A stretch of 32,300 nucleotides of DNA from a candidate division KSB1 bacterium (lineage in GTDB: Bacteria > Zhuqueibacterota > JdFR-76 > DREG01). The notes under the pieces are model-generated. The model was not told the DNA's origin. It searched no databases and was given only the letters and a program-made list of their open reading frames with translations. Shown here piece by piece: positions 1 to 7,723 of this stretch. The DNA lies in contig JADFJB010000048.1 in assembly GCA_022566355.1 (NCBI GenBank), positions 1 through 32,300 of the forward strand, read 5' to 3'. Both the position numbers and the translations under genes were made by a program. Position 1 is the stretch's first letter. The number at the start of each line of letters is the position of its first letter.

Positions 1-1
1 C

Positions 2-52
2 TTCGAGTCAGGTGATGTCGAAGCGGTAATCGCCAGCCACATCGGCGGCTGA
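2..52 (+). CDS. C-terminal tail of an unidentified gene (partial)
   Basis: An open frame enters from the window edge and ends at TGA 50-52, giving 16 residues (FESGDVEAVIASHIGG). The stop lies two bases from the stop of the convergent minus-strand gene, which is a plausible gene end. The base composition is GC-rich like that neighbour. It is too short to identify. Confidence 0.3.
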   Translation, partial: FESGDVEAVIASHIGG

Positions 53-54
53 GT

Positions 55-771
55 CTAAGTTTTCTCTACTAACTTACGCACATCCTGCGCCCTTGATTTT
101 GGGACGACCAGGATCTTGCCGTTCGCAGCGACCACTGCCAGGTCGTCGCAGCCCAATAGGCAGATTTCGACGCCTTCCATTTCGTTGTACACCGCGCAAC
201 CCGTTGACTCGACGACTCTCGCCGCACCGACGATGGCGTTTTCCGAGTCGTCGAGTGGCAAACTTCTTGTCAGCGCGTCCCAAGCTCCGAGGTCGTCCCA
301 CTCGAATGTGGACTCCACGACGTACACGCGTTCCGACCGCTCCATCAGCGCGTAGTCGATCGATTCGGACTTGACCTGTGAGAACAGCCCTGCGGCCTCT
401 TCGCTCTCGCTAGAAATCGCGGACGCAAGCTGCTTGACGAACTCTCGCGTAACGACTCCGGCCTCTTCGAGCTGGTCGATGAAAGCCTGCACAGTCCAGA
501 AGAACATACCGGAGTTCCAGTAGTACTGACCGCTGTTAACGAAGCGCGCTGCGGTCTCCGCGTCGGGCTTTTCAGTGAATCGAACGACGAGGAATCCCTG
601 CCCGACGGGGTCGCCGCGCTCGATGTAGCCGTACCCTGTCTCCGGCCGGGTCGGTGTGATTCCGATCGTTACGAGCCCTCGCAAGTTCTCTGCAAGATCC
701 ATCGCTGAAGCCACGACCGATAAGAACTTGTCCGCCGGGGCGATCCGGTGATCGGCGGTCACGACGGCCAT
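55..771 (-). CDS. Mannose-1-phosphate guanylyltransferase, 5'-truncated
   Basis: The enzyme makes GDP-mannose from mannose-1-phosphate and GTP in the cytoplasm. Family motifs appear in order: TADHRI (the usual PADH site) at residues 6-11, GITPTRPETGYGYIE near 37-51, FTEKPD near 66, YYWNSGMFFW near 83-92, SIDYALMERSE near 137-147 and WDDLGAWDAL near 157-166. The protein begins at a motif that normally sits about 100 residues into a ~350-residue enzyme. The nucleotide-binding N-terminus (GGxGxRLxPxxxxxxPK) is therefore missing. The reading frame ends at the same place where a plus-strand gene fragment begins, and the GC content falls sharply there. It is most likely a foreign contig end joined by assembly, and less likely a natural breakpoint. 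Confidence 0.85.
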   Translation of the reverse strand: MAVVTADHRIAPADKFLSVVASAMDLAENLRGLVTIGITPTRPETGYGYIERGDPVGQGFLVVRFTEKPDAETAARFVNSGQYYWNSGMFFWTVQAFIDQLEEAGVVTREFVKQLASAISSESEEAAGLFSQVKSESIDYALMERSERVYVVESTFEWDDLGAWDALTRSLPLDDSENAIVGAARVVESTGCAVYNEMEGVEICLLGCDDLAVVAANGKILVVPKSRAQDVRKLVEKT

Positions 772-1446
772 GGTTCTTCAGAAAAAGAAATGACGATCCG
801 TTTTGCTGCAATCGGCAAGGATGGCAGTCTTTATGATGAACAGGAACTCGACTCGCGCATTTGTGATTGCTGCCAGACTTCGGCCGCATTGACACCTGAC
901 GGATCTATTGTCGTGTACCGGGATCGCTCCGAAGAGGAAATCCGGGATATATCTTTCGTGCGATTCGAATCCGGCAAATGGACGGAACCGCAAAATCTTC
1001 ATCCGGATAATTGGAAAATCGTCGGCTGCCCGGTCAATGGCCCCGCAGTGGATTCTAATGGCAACATGGTTGCGGTTGCCTGGTTTACGGCAGCAAATGA
1101 TTCACCTAAGGTGAAAGTAATCCTTTCCAGCGATGGCGGTAAAACCTTTGGAGATCCCATTCAAATCGATGACGGCAAACCGGTAGGCCGGGTTGATGTA
1201 ATTGTTTTACCGGATAATTCCACGCTGGTCAGTTGGGTAGAAAACAGGGGAGAATATGCGGATATACAAATTCGGAAAGTCGATTCATACGGCAATCTGG
1301 AACAACCCATAACCATCGAACAAACAAGCTCGAGCCGGTCAAGCGGCTTTCCCATTATGAAAAGAAACTCCCAGGAAATTGTAATCGCCTGGACTGATGT
1401 TGGAGATGGAAAAATAGTACGGACTGCAAAAATTCCGCTTCGATAA
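748..1446 (+). CDS. Sialidase-like (BNR/Asp-box) beta-propeller protein, 5'-truncated
   Basis: This resembles the C-terminal ~225 residues of the exo-alpha-sialidase/BNR-repeat proteins. The visible evidence is a Cys cluster (SRICDCCQTSAAL), YRDRSEEEIRDI, CPVNGPA, an Asp-box-like SSDGGKTFGDP and GRVDV-VSWVE. True homology appears to begin at about GSSEKEMTIRFA (near 772). The leading codons from GTG 748 lie in the GC-rich guanylyltransferase DNA and are probably not native. The signal peptide and first propeller blades are missing. The substrate is unknown; many such proteins are not true sialidases. The 3' end is intact and is followed by a hairpin terminator. Confidence 0.7.
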   Translation: MIGGHDGHGSSEKEMTIRFAAIGKDGSLYDEQELDSRICDCCQTSAALTPDGSIVVYRDRSEEEIRDISFVRFESGKWTEPQNLHPDNWKIVGCPVNGPAVDSNGNMVAVAWFTAANDSPKVKVILSSDGGKTFGDPIQIDDGKPVGRVDVIVLPDNSTLVSWVENRGEYADIQIRKVDSYGNLEQPITIEQTSSSRSSGFPIMKRNSQEIVIAWTDVGDGKIVRTAKIPLR

Positions 1447-1464
1447 ATATCTAAGTATAAATCC

Positions 1465-1524
1465 AACCCCTGGCAGTAAGTGCCTTCAAACTATTCCGAA
1501 GGTGCCGAGCCCAGGGGTTTTCAT
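1465..1524 (+). terminator. Rho-independent-type terminator
   Basis: AACCCCTGG at 1465-1473 pairs perfectly with CCAGGGGTT at 1511-1519. An inner stem, CCTTC 1483-1487 with GAAGG 1498-1502, adds structure, and a T-rich run follows. It lies 19 bases after the sialidase-like stop. Confidence 0.65.
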
Positions 1525-1763
1525 TTATAAGAGTTTTAAATGATGAAATCTAAAGACAATAAAAAGAGTTTGGGCCTAATCTAAAACCAACAGCCATTTT
1601 AGTTGATGGGTCATTTTTTTAAAAAGATACAAAAAATGTTACCCAACAAATCCATAAGCTTTGCAAAGTGCCACTTAATTCCGGTTTCAATAGAATAATT
1701 CATCTTTTCTATTTGAAAAATCAGAATTATCGAATGGATAATATTTGGTATGGGTAGAATTTT
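1525..1763. other. Intergenic, no gene seen
   Basis: AT-rich sequence between the terminator and the convergent sigma-54 regulator, with no credible reading frame. A minus-strand AAGTGGCACTTT at about 1669-1680 resembles sequences repeated near 7411 and 12856. Confidence 0.4.
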
Positions 1764-3707
1764 TTAGGAAGATTTAGTTATTTTATATTCTCTTAATTTT
1801 CGCCATAAGGTAGTTCGCCCAATACCCAATTGTTTGCAAGCTATATCGTAATTCCAACTATTTGCCCGAAGAATTTCCTGAATATAATTCTTTTCAATTT
1901 CTTTTAAAGTGGTTGGATTTTTTGAATCGGAGAGTTGTAGTTTTCCATTTAATTTTTGTAAGTCTTGAGGAAGATTATATAAAGATATTGATTTACTAAT
2001 TGCCAAAGCGACCGAATGTTCGATCACGTTTTCTAATTCTCTCACATTTCCCGGCCATTGGTGTTTCATTAAAATATCCATTGTTTGGTCTGAAATATAT
2101 TTGACTTCTTTTTTCTGCTTATGAGAAAACTTTTTTAAAAAATGATGAGCCAGATGAGGTATATCATCAGATCTTTCTCGCAAAGGTGGTATCGTTAATC
2201 GGATTACATTTATACGATAGAAAAGATCACTTCTAAACTGACCTTTTTCTACCATTGAGGAGAGATCTTTATTTGTTGCAGTCAAAATCCGAATATTTAC
2301 TTTAAAAGTATTATTGCTGCCAATTGGTTTAATTTCGCCGTCTTGAAGTGCTCTTAGGAGCTTAACTTGTAATTGAATAGGAAGTTCGGCAATTTCATCA
2401 AGTAAAATTGTACCTCCGTTTGCTACTTCGAAAAGACCTTTTTTAGCAGAAACTGCACCGGTAAAAGCACCGCGTGTATGCCCAAAGAACTCGCTTTCTA
2501 GCAAGTTTTCCGGAATAGCCCCACAATTGATCACTAAAAAAGGTTGGTTAGAACGAGCGCTTAATTGATGGATAGCCCTTGCAACCATTTCTTTCCCCGT
2601 ACCACTTTCTCCATCAATTAGAACAGTAATATCAGTTCGTGAAATTCGCGAAACCAATTCGAATATTCTCTGCATTTTATGGCTTGAACCAATAATCCCC
2701 ATGAATTGGAAATAATCGGCACTATTCATCCAGTTGCTAAATTCGTCAGCCTGTTTTAGAATCCATCTTGAGATTTCTTTTGTAATCGATAATTGCTGTT
2801 CCCGATTATGTTTTACTAAATATTCAAGATCTTCACGGCCGTATAAATAAAAATTTGAGATTTTTTTTATCTTATCTACTGGAAGATTAAGACCCGCATA
2901 GTTAAAAATCAATAGAAGTGTCTTTGGTTTTTTATCCGCTTTTTGGATGAGTATATCATAAAGAATATTTTGGTCATCTGAAGCGAATATAAGTAATATC
3001 TCCGCTCCGGTAGAAGATTTAACAATGGCTTGATGTGGCTGGACAACGCCGGAAAATCGACCAATTAAGCCAGGATTTTGATGTTTATTATTTTCAAAGA
3101 AAATAAATTGGTGACATCCATCATTTTTTAAATCTTCTAAAACAATAGGAAGAATAGGATGATACCCATTTATATAAATAGTTGACGCATTAAGCGATCC
3201 TAGAATCTTATTGGCAAGTTCTCTAAAAACATTCTCGATTTGAACAGCGAAGCGAAAATATTCAGTTTCCTGTCTTACTTTTTCATGTAACCATATTCCT
3301 CTTTGAAATAGGTAATGTATGAATGGACCAATTTGTGCCCGATCAACAGCTTTTACGTATGCTTCTTGCAATTTCTGTAATAAATTAATTCCACCGCTTT
3401 TCGAATCACTAATTCCCGTCGCAATTTGGAGGAATCGGTAACTTGCGCTCTGGCCAGTTAAGACGTTTTTAAATGTTGTTTGAAGTTCAGAAATAGTCTT
3501 TTTATTAAAAAAAGCCGTCTTTATAAGTTCCGGATCTTGTTTCCCCTCGCTAACCACAATCAGTTCAATAGAATTTCCATCAACCAGGAATAACCATTCT
3601 TTAAAATCAAACTTGGCAGCAATTTTTGGGGGAATTTCCTCTAAACGGATACCGGATTTGAAAATATTATTATCCGAAAATTCATATTGATAAATAGTTA
3701 AATTCAT
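1764..3707 (-). CDS. Sigma-54 activator with a HemA-like (glutamyl-tRNA reductase) sensor domain
   Basis: 647 residues. Residues ~340-580 form a sigma-54 AAA+ domain: Walker A GESGTGKE 366-373, GAFTGA, Walker B TILLDEIAE and the R-finger region FRSDLFYRINV. A Fis-type helix-turn-helix closes the protein (CKQLGIGRTTLWRKLRE). Residues 1-330 show no receiver, PAS or GAF domain but follow glutamyl-tRNA reductase along their length. ATGISDSKSGGINLLQKLQ matches HemA's ASGLDSLVLGE-QILGQVK, LFQRGIWLHEKVRQETE matches its FQ-VAKRVRTET, and NFYLYGREDLEYLVKHN matches its YLY-VDDL--I--HN. The catalytic Cys of STCNR aligns with Gly44 (LVDGNSIEL), and the GAGE NADPH motif reads NGYH. It is therefore probably a pseudoenzyme sensor. 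AAAGGA precedes the ATG. It lies 10 bp after the hemX-like gene in the canonical hemX-hemA order. Confidence 0.85.
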   Translation of the reverse strand: MNLTIYQYEFSDNNIFKSGIRLEEIPPKIAAKFDFKEWLFLVDGNSIELIVVSEGKQDPELIKTAFFNKKTISELQTTFKNVLTGQSASYRFLQIATGISDSKSGGINLLQKLQEAYVKAVDRAQIGPFIHYLFQRGIWLHEKVRQETEYFRFAVQIENVFRELANKILGSLNASTIYINGYHPILPIVLEDLKNDGCHQFIFFENNKHQNPGLIGRFSGVVQPHQAIVKSSTGAEILLIFASDDQNILYDILIQKADKKPKTLLLIFNYAGLNLPVDKIKKISNFYLYGREDLEYLVKHNREQQLSITKEISRWILKQADEFSNWMNSADYFQFMGIIGSSHKMQRIFELVSRISRTDITVLIDGESGTGKEMVARAIHQLSARSNQPFLVINCGAIPENLLESEFFGHTRGAFTGAVSAKKGLFEVANGGTILLDEIAELPIQLQVKLLRALQDGEIKPIGSNNTFKVNIRILTATNKDLSSMVEKGQFRSDLFYRINVIRLTIPPLRERSDDIPHLAHHFLKKFSHKQKKEVKYISDQTMDILMKHQWPGNVRELENVIEHSVALAISKSISLYNLPQDLQKLNGKLQLSDSKNPTTLKEIEKNYIQEILRANSWNYDIACKQLGIGRTTLWRKLREYKITKSS

Positions 3708-3717
3708 GTCATTTCCT

Positions 3718-4536
3718 TTAACCAGTGAAATTATGTAAACTGGTGAAAAACAAGGAAATTATTAGAAATGAAAAGAGCAGCAAGCTAAATCCTATTAAGG
3801 AAATGGTTGCTGAACGCTGCGCCCCCCAACCTGCAAATCTTCTCCCTAGAAAATGGAAACAATAAATTAGCCATGTTAATGCAGCAGTAAGAAATTTGGG
3901 ATCTGTTAAGAAAGATTTTTCCCAAATTGTCATGGCTTGGAGAATACCTAACCCGATGCCAATGGTTGCAAAGGCTAATCCGATATCAATAGCAAAGTTA
4001 CTAATTCGCTGAAAAAAGGGCAATGAAGGCAAGCGGCTGTAAAAAAGGCGAAATCTTCGTTTTTGAATTTCCCGATCTAACAACGTATGCAACAAACTAG
4101 CTATGAAAGAAATAGAAAAGGAACCATAAGAAATTAAAAGAGCTATGACATGCGCTTCAAATTTAACATCTTTTAAAACTTCTGGTATTGCTTCGTTATT
4201 CTGAAAAGTAATTATCCCTATTGCCATCAAAATTGATAAGACCGTTAAGATAAAGGCGCCCATTGAGTAATTTTTTAATCGCCATTCTAATACTATATAA
4301 ATACAACTAGTTAACCATACAAAGGTACTCAAAGCTTCGCTTAAATTAGCTATTGGGATTCTACCGTACTCAAAAGTTAAGAAACAAATTAACCCCAAAT
4401 GACAAACCAAAGTCAAAACCAAAACTCGTTGTGCCCAATGATAATTGGTTGTCCGATTTCGAGAAAATCCTTGCCAGTAAAAAGAGCAGGACAATATGTA
4501 AAGTGCAAAAATAATCCAGGAAATTAGAACGGTCAT
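3718..4536 (-). CDS. hemX: HemX/CcsA-family cytochrome c assembly membrane protein
   Basis: 272 residues with about eight hydrophobic helices. The C-terminal part (TDPKFLTAALTWLIY, then LGRRFAGWGAQRSATISLIGF) follows the HemX/YpjD branch of the CcsA family, where the usual pattern is D-K-x(5)-TW-x-Y then R-x(3)-GW-x-G-R-A-x(5)-GF. His residues in EAHVIALL and YCFHF are candidate haem ligands. The tryptophan-rich WWD motif of true CcsA is not obvious. HemX proteins are membrane partners of HemA, or cytochrome c maturation factors. The gene runs into the HemA-like activator after 10 bp. No Shine-Dalgarno sequence is seen before the ATG. The assignment to HemX rather than CcsA is moderately sure. 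Confidence 0.75.
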   Translation of the reverse strand: MTVLISWIIFALYILSCSFYWQGFSRNRTTNYHWAQRVLVLTLVCHLGLICFLTFEYGRIPIANLSEALSTFVWLTSCIYIVLEWRLKNYSMGAFILTVLSILMAIGIITFQNNEAIPEVLKDVKFEAHVIALLISYGSFSISFIASLLHTLLDREIQKRRFRLFYSRLPSLPFFQRISNFAIDIGLAFATIGIGLGILQAMTIWEKSFLTDPKFLTAALTWLIYCFHFLGRRFAGWGAQRSATISLIGFSLLLFSFLIISLFFTSLHNFTG

Positions 4537-4650
4537 TTGTGATTGTTTTTTAAAAATGATGTACTAATGTTTTTTATTAAAGTATTAATTCTTTTCATAA
4601 GTGGAAAGAAAATATTATAAAGTTTTGTATGTATTTCTGACTTTTCTTAA

Positions 4651-4963
4651 AAATGGTGGATTAATAAATATCTTGAACCCAGAAATGATGATTGTAATGC
4701 TCTTTTTATCACAGATCCAGATACAGCCAGATTAAATCGACCAGATATTTGGAGGTTTTTTAAGCGCTATTCACGAAATGCTGGAACTAATAAAAAAAAT
4801 AACTGCTCATATTCTGCGCCATACTTTTGCCACAAACATGCTTTACAATGGTTGTGATTTAGTAACAATTAAAGAGTTGCTCGGGCACAATGATATTTCA
4901 GTTACGGCGAGAGCATATATTTTTTTGTTTTTTTTGTTTCTATTTAAAAAAATATTAAATTGA
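4651..4963 (+). pseudogene. Tyrosine recombinase/integrase C-terminal remnant, frameshifted
   Basis: Two frames join to one integrase fragment. Frame 1 from ~4651 gives WWINKYLEPRNDDCNALFIT then RPDIWRFFKRYSRNAG. The next frame (from ~4790) gives ITAHILRHTFATNMLYNG, CDLVTIKELLGHNDIS and ARAYIF. The motif HxLRHTFAT and LLGH are the catalytic H-x-x-R and second-His segments of XerC/D-type recombinases. The frame breaks in a run of eight A at 4792-4799; seven would restore it. The N-terminal domain is absent, and after Tyr the frame degrades into FLFFLFLF. It is a decayed relic of a mobile element, unlikely to be active. Confidence 0.7.
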
Positions 4964-5109
4964 GAGGAACCTTTCCTTTTTTAATTTAAACTAATAAGAA
5001 TAAGATAATACCAACAAAATTCCGACTAGGTAAAATCAGAAACAGCCCTAGCCGTTAAGTTAGTTGGTAGTCCAAATCTGTTAGTAAAGAAAAAACGGAA
5101 TGGTAATAG

Positions 5110-5144
5110 TTACTGAATTTTAAAATATTCAAAAATTCAGGTAA
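5110..5144 (-). terminator. AT-rich hairpin, likely end of the cytochrome operon
   Basis: TTACTGAATTTT (5110-5121) and AAAATTCAGGTAA (5132-5144) pair almost perfectly around a short loop, 73 bp beyond the stop of the small cytochrome gene. The hairpin's T-rich side could end transcripts on either strand. No gene is seen in 4964-5216. Confidence 0.4.
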
Positions 5145-5216
5145 GGCAGCCTTGTAGCTGTACTTAAAATAGTGTTTGCTGCTGAAACCATAGAGGGAAA
5201 CGCCGTTCCGAAAGCA

Positions 5217-5498
5217 TCAATTTGCCATTTGTAAGAATTCAACCATTTTCTTGATATCCTCACCAGACAAATTTGCACGTACCCGCATATGCATCGAGAT
5301 AGTTTCCCATTGAACGTCACTAAACGCTGCCGGAGAAGGGGCGTTATGACAACGAACGCAGTTCTCACCCCATAATTGAGCGCCAGTTTTCTCCGAAGAG
5401 AATGAGGGCTTACCACCGGTTGCACAACCAATAATCATTAAAGTAGAAATGCCCATAATCACACCCAACAATATCATCCAAATACTCAAAGATTTCAT
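5217..5498 (-). CDS. Small monohaem cytochrome c lipoprotein
   Basis: 93 residues from ATG 5498, chosen because GGAG lies eight bases upstream and the N-terminus then forms a lipoprotein signal (MKSLSIWMILLG, hydrophobic core, IIGC lipobox). The frame stays open 19 codons further upstream without support. One haem site, CVRCH, is followed by a short helical C-terminus (DIKKMVEFLQMAN). No certain Met sixth ligand is seen; M near SMHMRV is possible. It follows the porin gene by 26 bp and is probably co-transcribed. It is likely a periplasmic, membrane-anchored electron carrier. Confidence 0.75.
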   Translation of the reverse strand: MKSLSIWMILLGVIMGISTLMIIGCATGGKPSFSSEKTGAQLWGENCVRCHNAPSPAAFSDVQWETISMHMRVRANLSGEDIKKMVEFLQMAN

Positions 5499-5524
5499 TT
5501 CCAATTCTCCATTTTTTGTTATTA

Positions 5525-6739
5525 TTAAAAACCAAAAGCCCAATGAATAAGCCAACCATTTCCACCTCCGTTGGAGTGTTGGTCTCCATGTTCGTTTTCT
5601 TCATGAGGACTGTCACTAACAAATTGATAAGCAACCTTCAAAACAGTTCGCCAATCCAACCAATAATTTACCCCAATAGTCAGTCGTCTTTCGTCTTTCC
5701 CCCATAGAGCACCTGCTGGAAGTTTTGTGGCTGAATGTCTTCCAACAAATTCTAAATTTCTTAGAAAACTGTTACCCACAAATGAAGGTCTAAACGAAAT
5801 CCTACCAAAATAAGCTTGACTTTTATTGTCAAATGTGTATTCTTGGGCAAGACCATCCTCATGTTCATCGAGATGCTCTTCGCCCTCATCATCGTGTTCT
5901 CCATTGGCTAAATAATTTGCATTATCAACATTGATCCAGTTCCATTGTGCCTTTATATCAACCACCCCTTTTAAAAAGCCAATATTTTTTGTAAGGGACA
6001 AATCAACTGCATACATGAAAGCAGCAATATTTTCAAACTCAGATTCGGTATCACCTACCTTGGCATACTGAGCCGAACCGCCTAGCTCTAAGGATGAGTC
6101 GCTAAAAGGCAGCAACCCTACCCTACCTCCAAATCCCTTGTTTTTGTTGTTGTCTTCAAAATTGTCATAATGCAATAAACCTGCTTCTTCTGGTTCATCA
6201 AGGCCATTATTCAGAACCGGTCCGTTAATAGCGTAGAAAGCATAATTCATTTTTGCGTCAGACAATGGCAAAACTCCTCGAACTTCGATGCCAAGACCGC
6301 TTGCAGGACCGACCTTATTGTGATGGAGAAAACCCAATGGAGCTGAGGGCAACCGAAGAATCCACCGAGGATGAAGACGCTCGCTAAAAATCCCAAAGGG
6401 CAAAAGAAACAAACCGAATCTAAATGTAACTCGATTGCTGAGTATGTAAGACATATTGGCATATTCCAATCCGATCTTGGTTTCTCCACCTTCCAATTCT
6501 ATCTCCAGTTCAGCTTCAAATAATAAGCGATCCGACTGATGCCAGAGAAATATCGGGTTAAAACTTCCACCTACAAATGAAGAATTTTCTTTGTAGATTT
6601 CCAAACCGGAGTGTGCATATCCTCGAAGAAGAAACAGGCTCCTACCCGGTTTTAGTTGATCCGTATCTTCTTCTTGTGCATATAGTAAACAAATAGGGAA
6701 CATAAAAAATGACAACGACAGTAAGATTAATCTCTTCAT
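5525..6739 (-). CDS. Outer-membrane beta-barrel (porin-like) protein with His/acid-rich loops
   Basis: 404 residues with a signal peptide (MKRLILLSLSFFMFPICLLYAQ), alternating beta-strand pattern throughout and a terminal aromatic (WAFGF), typical of outer-membrane barrels. Early segments (FRFGLFLLPFGIFSERLHP) recall phosphate-selective or cytochrome-associated porins. Two stretches are unusually rich in His, Asp and Glu: GEHDDEGEEHLDEHEDG and SPHEENEHGDQHSNGGG. They probably form surface or periplasmic loops and could bind divalent metals, which is an inference. AAGGAG precedes the start. It sits between two cytochrome c genes, so a role in an electron-transfer or metal-related complex is possible but unproven. 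Confidence 0.7.
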   Translation of the reverse strand: MKRLILLSLSFFMFPICLLYAQEEDTDQLKPGRSLFLLRGYAHSGLEIYKENSSFVGGSFNPIFLWHQSDRLLFEAELEIELEGGETKIGLEYANMSYILSNRVTFRFGLFLLPFGIFSERLHPRWILRLPSAPLGFLHHNKVGPASGLGIEVRGVLPLSDAKMNYAFYAINGPVLNNGLDEPEEAGLLHYDNFEDNNKNKGFGGRVGLLPFSDSSLELGGSAQYAKVGDTESEFENIAAFMYAVDLSLTKNIGFLKGVVDIKAQWNWINVDNANYLANGEHDDEGEEHLDEHEDGLAQEYTFDNKSQAYFGRISFRPSFVGNSFLRNLEFVGRHSATKLPAGALWGKDERRLTIGVNYWLDWRTVLKVAYQFVSDSPHEENEHGDQHSNGGGNGWLIHWAFGF

Positions 6740-6771
6740 TTTAGACTCCTTAAAAGTTAAGAAAACAATTC

Positions 6772-7197
6772 TTATTTCTTCCCCAATTCACGTATAAAAT
6801 TGACTAACTGCCATCGCTTTTCTTCAGATAAAACTTCCTTATAAGATGCCATTGGCGGATTGCCCGCAGTTATCTTCCAGAAAATTGCCCCATCGGATTG
6901 TTTCTGGAATTGTTCGGACGTTAAATCAGTTGGCCGCGGTTTTAAGCTACCACCTGCTATGCCATCTCCCTTTCCCTTATTCCCGTGGCAAACAAAACAT
7001 AGTTGAGAATATATTTTTTTCCCTTCCTTCCATGCTGCAGGATCTTTTTCAAAAGAATTCTTAAGTGTGTCCGCCCAAGTTGGTGCAACCCATTTGGATT
7101 TTTCTCCTTGAGGTGCTTCGGAACTTGAGGCATGAAATGTGGAAAGCACGAAAAGAATTATGAAAAAGCCAACAATTAAAAGATTTAATCTTCGCAT
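6772..7197 (-). CDS. Class I cytochrome c, periplasmic
   Basis: 141 residues from ATG 7197; a GTG three bases earlier is an equally possible start, and AAGGA lies upstream of both. A signal peptide (RRLNLLIVGFFIILFVLSTFHASS) is followed by a single haem site, CFVCHGNKGKGDG. PPMASYKEVLSEEKRWQLVNF supplies the likely Met ligand and the closing helix typical of cbb3-CcoP/NirC-like cytochromes. First gene of a cytochrome-porin-cytochrome operon, 32 bp before the porin. A near-consensus sigma-54 promoter is seen upstream at 7274-7288. Confidence 0.85.
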   Translation of the reverse strand: MRRLNLLIVGFFIILFVLSTFHASSSEAPQGEKSKWVAPTWADTLKNSFEKDPAAWKEGKKIYSQLCFVCHGNKGKGDGIAGGSLKPRPTDLTSEQFQKQSDGAIFWKITAGNPPMASYKEVLSEEKRWQLVNFIRELGKK

Positions 7198-7200
7198 CAC

Positions 7201-7723
7201 AATTCATCCTTCATTTTTATTAGTTACTGGTTAATAATTTATGGTTCTCTAATAATATTTTACATTACATTGTCCAAGAATCGTGCCCACATCATACTTA
7301 CAGATGTAACCTTTTAAATTATAAAGCCTTAGATATGGCTAATCGGCGAAAAGAAACTTTGAAAGGCGTGCCACGTTTTTGTTAAAACTGATCCCTTAAG
7401 GAAAAAAAGTGGCACCCCTTTTTACGATTTCCTCAGCTTTGCTATGCCAATGCTTGATAAATCCTTTGACACCGAAAGCGAACCTTATGATCTAATTTTA
7501 TTGAGACTCACTCGTCGGATCATTCTACTCTGCCGCGTGTTTCATCTCTCTTTCTAATTCGAGCGCAATCGAAGATTATGAATAAATCAGGTAATTGAGA
7601 TTTATTTCTTGAAAATAATGAAATATTATTATTTAAGGAGGGTTTTGTTTGATCAATAAGTAATATGGTTAATAGATTTAATGAATAATTTTTACAGATT
7701 TACGACTTTTATTTCTAGAGGTA
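7201..7723. other. Intergenic between divergent operons
   Basis: 523 bases between the cytochrome operon and the kinase gene. It holds the possible sigma-54 site at 7274-7288 and, near 7370-7416, two facing copies of GTGGCAC (minus at ~7370-7376, plus at ~7412-7418) that may be relics of an insertion-sequence end. No credible gene is seen in 7430-7700. Confidence 0.4.
7274..7288 (-). promoter_or_regulatory. Possible sigma-54 promoter of the cytochrome operon
   Basis: The minus strand reads GGGCAC-N5-TTGG against the consensus TGGCAC-N5-TTGC. The spacing is right, but the first T and the -12 C are changed. It lies about 75 bp upstream of the cytochrome start. A weak match. Confidence 0.3.

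Noticed and set aside
5129-5431. 100-residue minus-strand frame
   Set aside because: It overlaps the cytochrome c lipoprotein gene in another frame, and that gene has a lipobox, CxxCH and a ribosome site.
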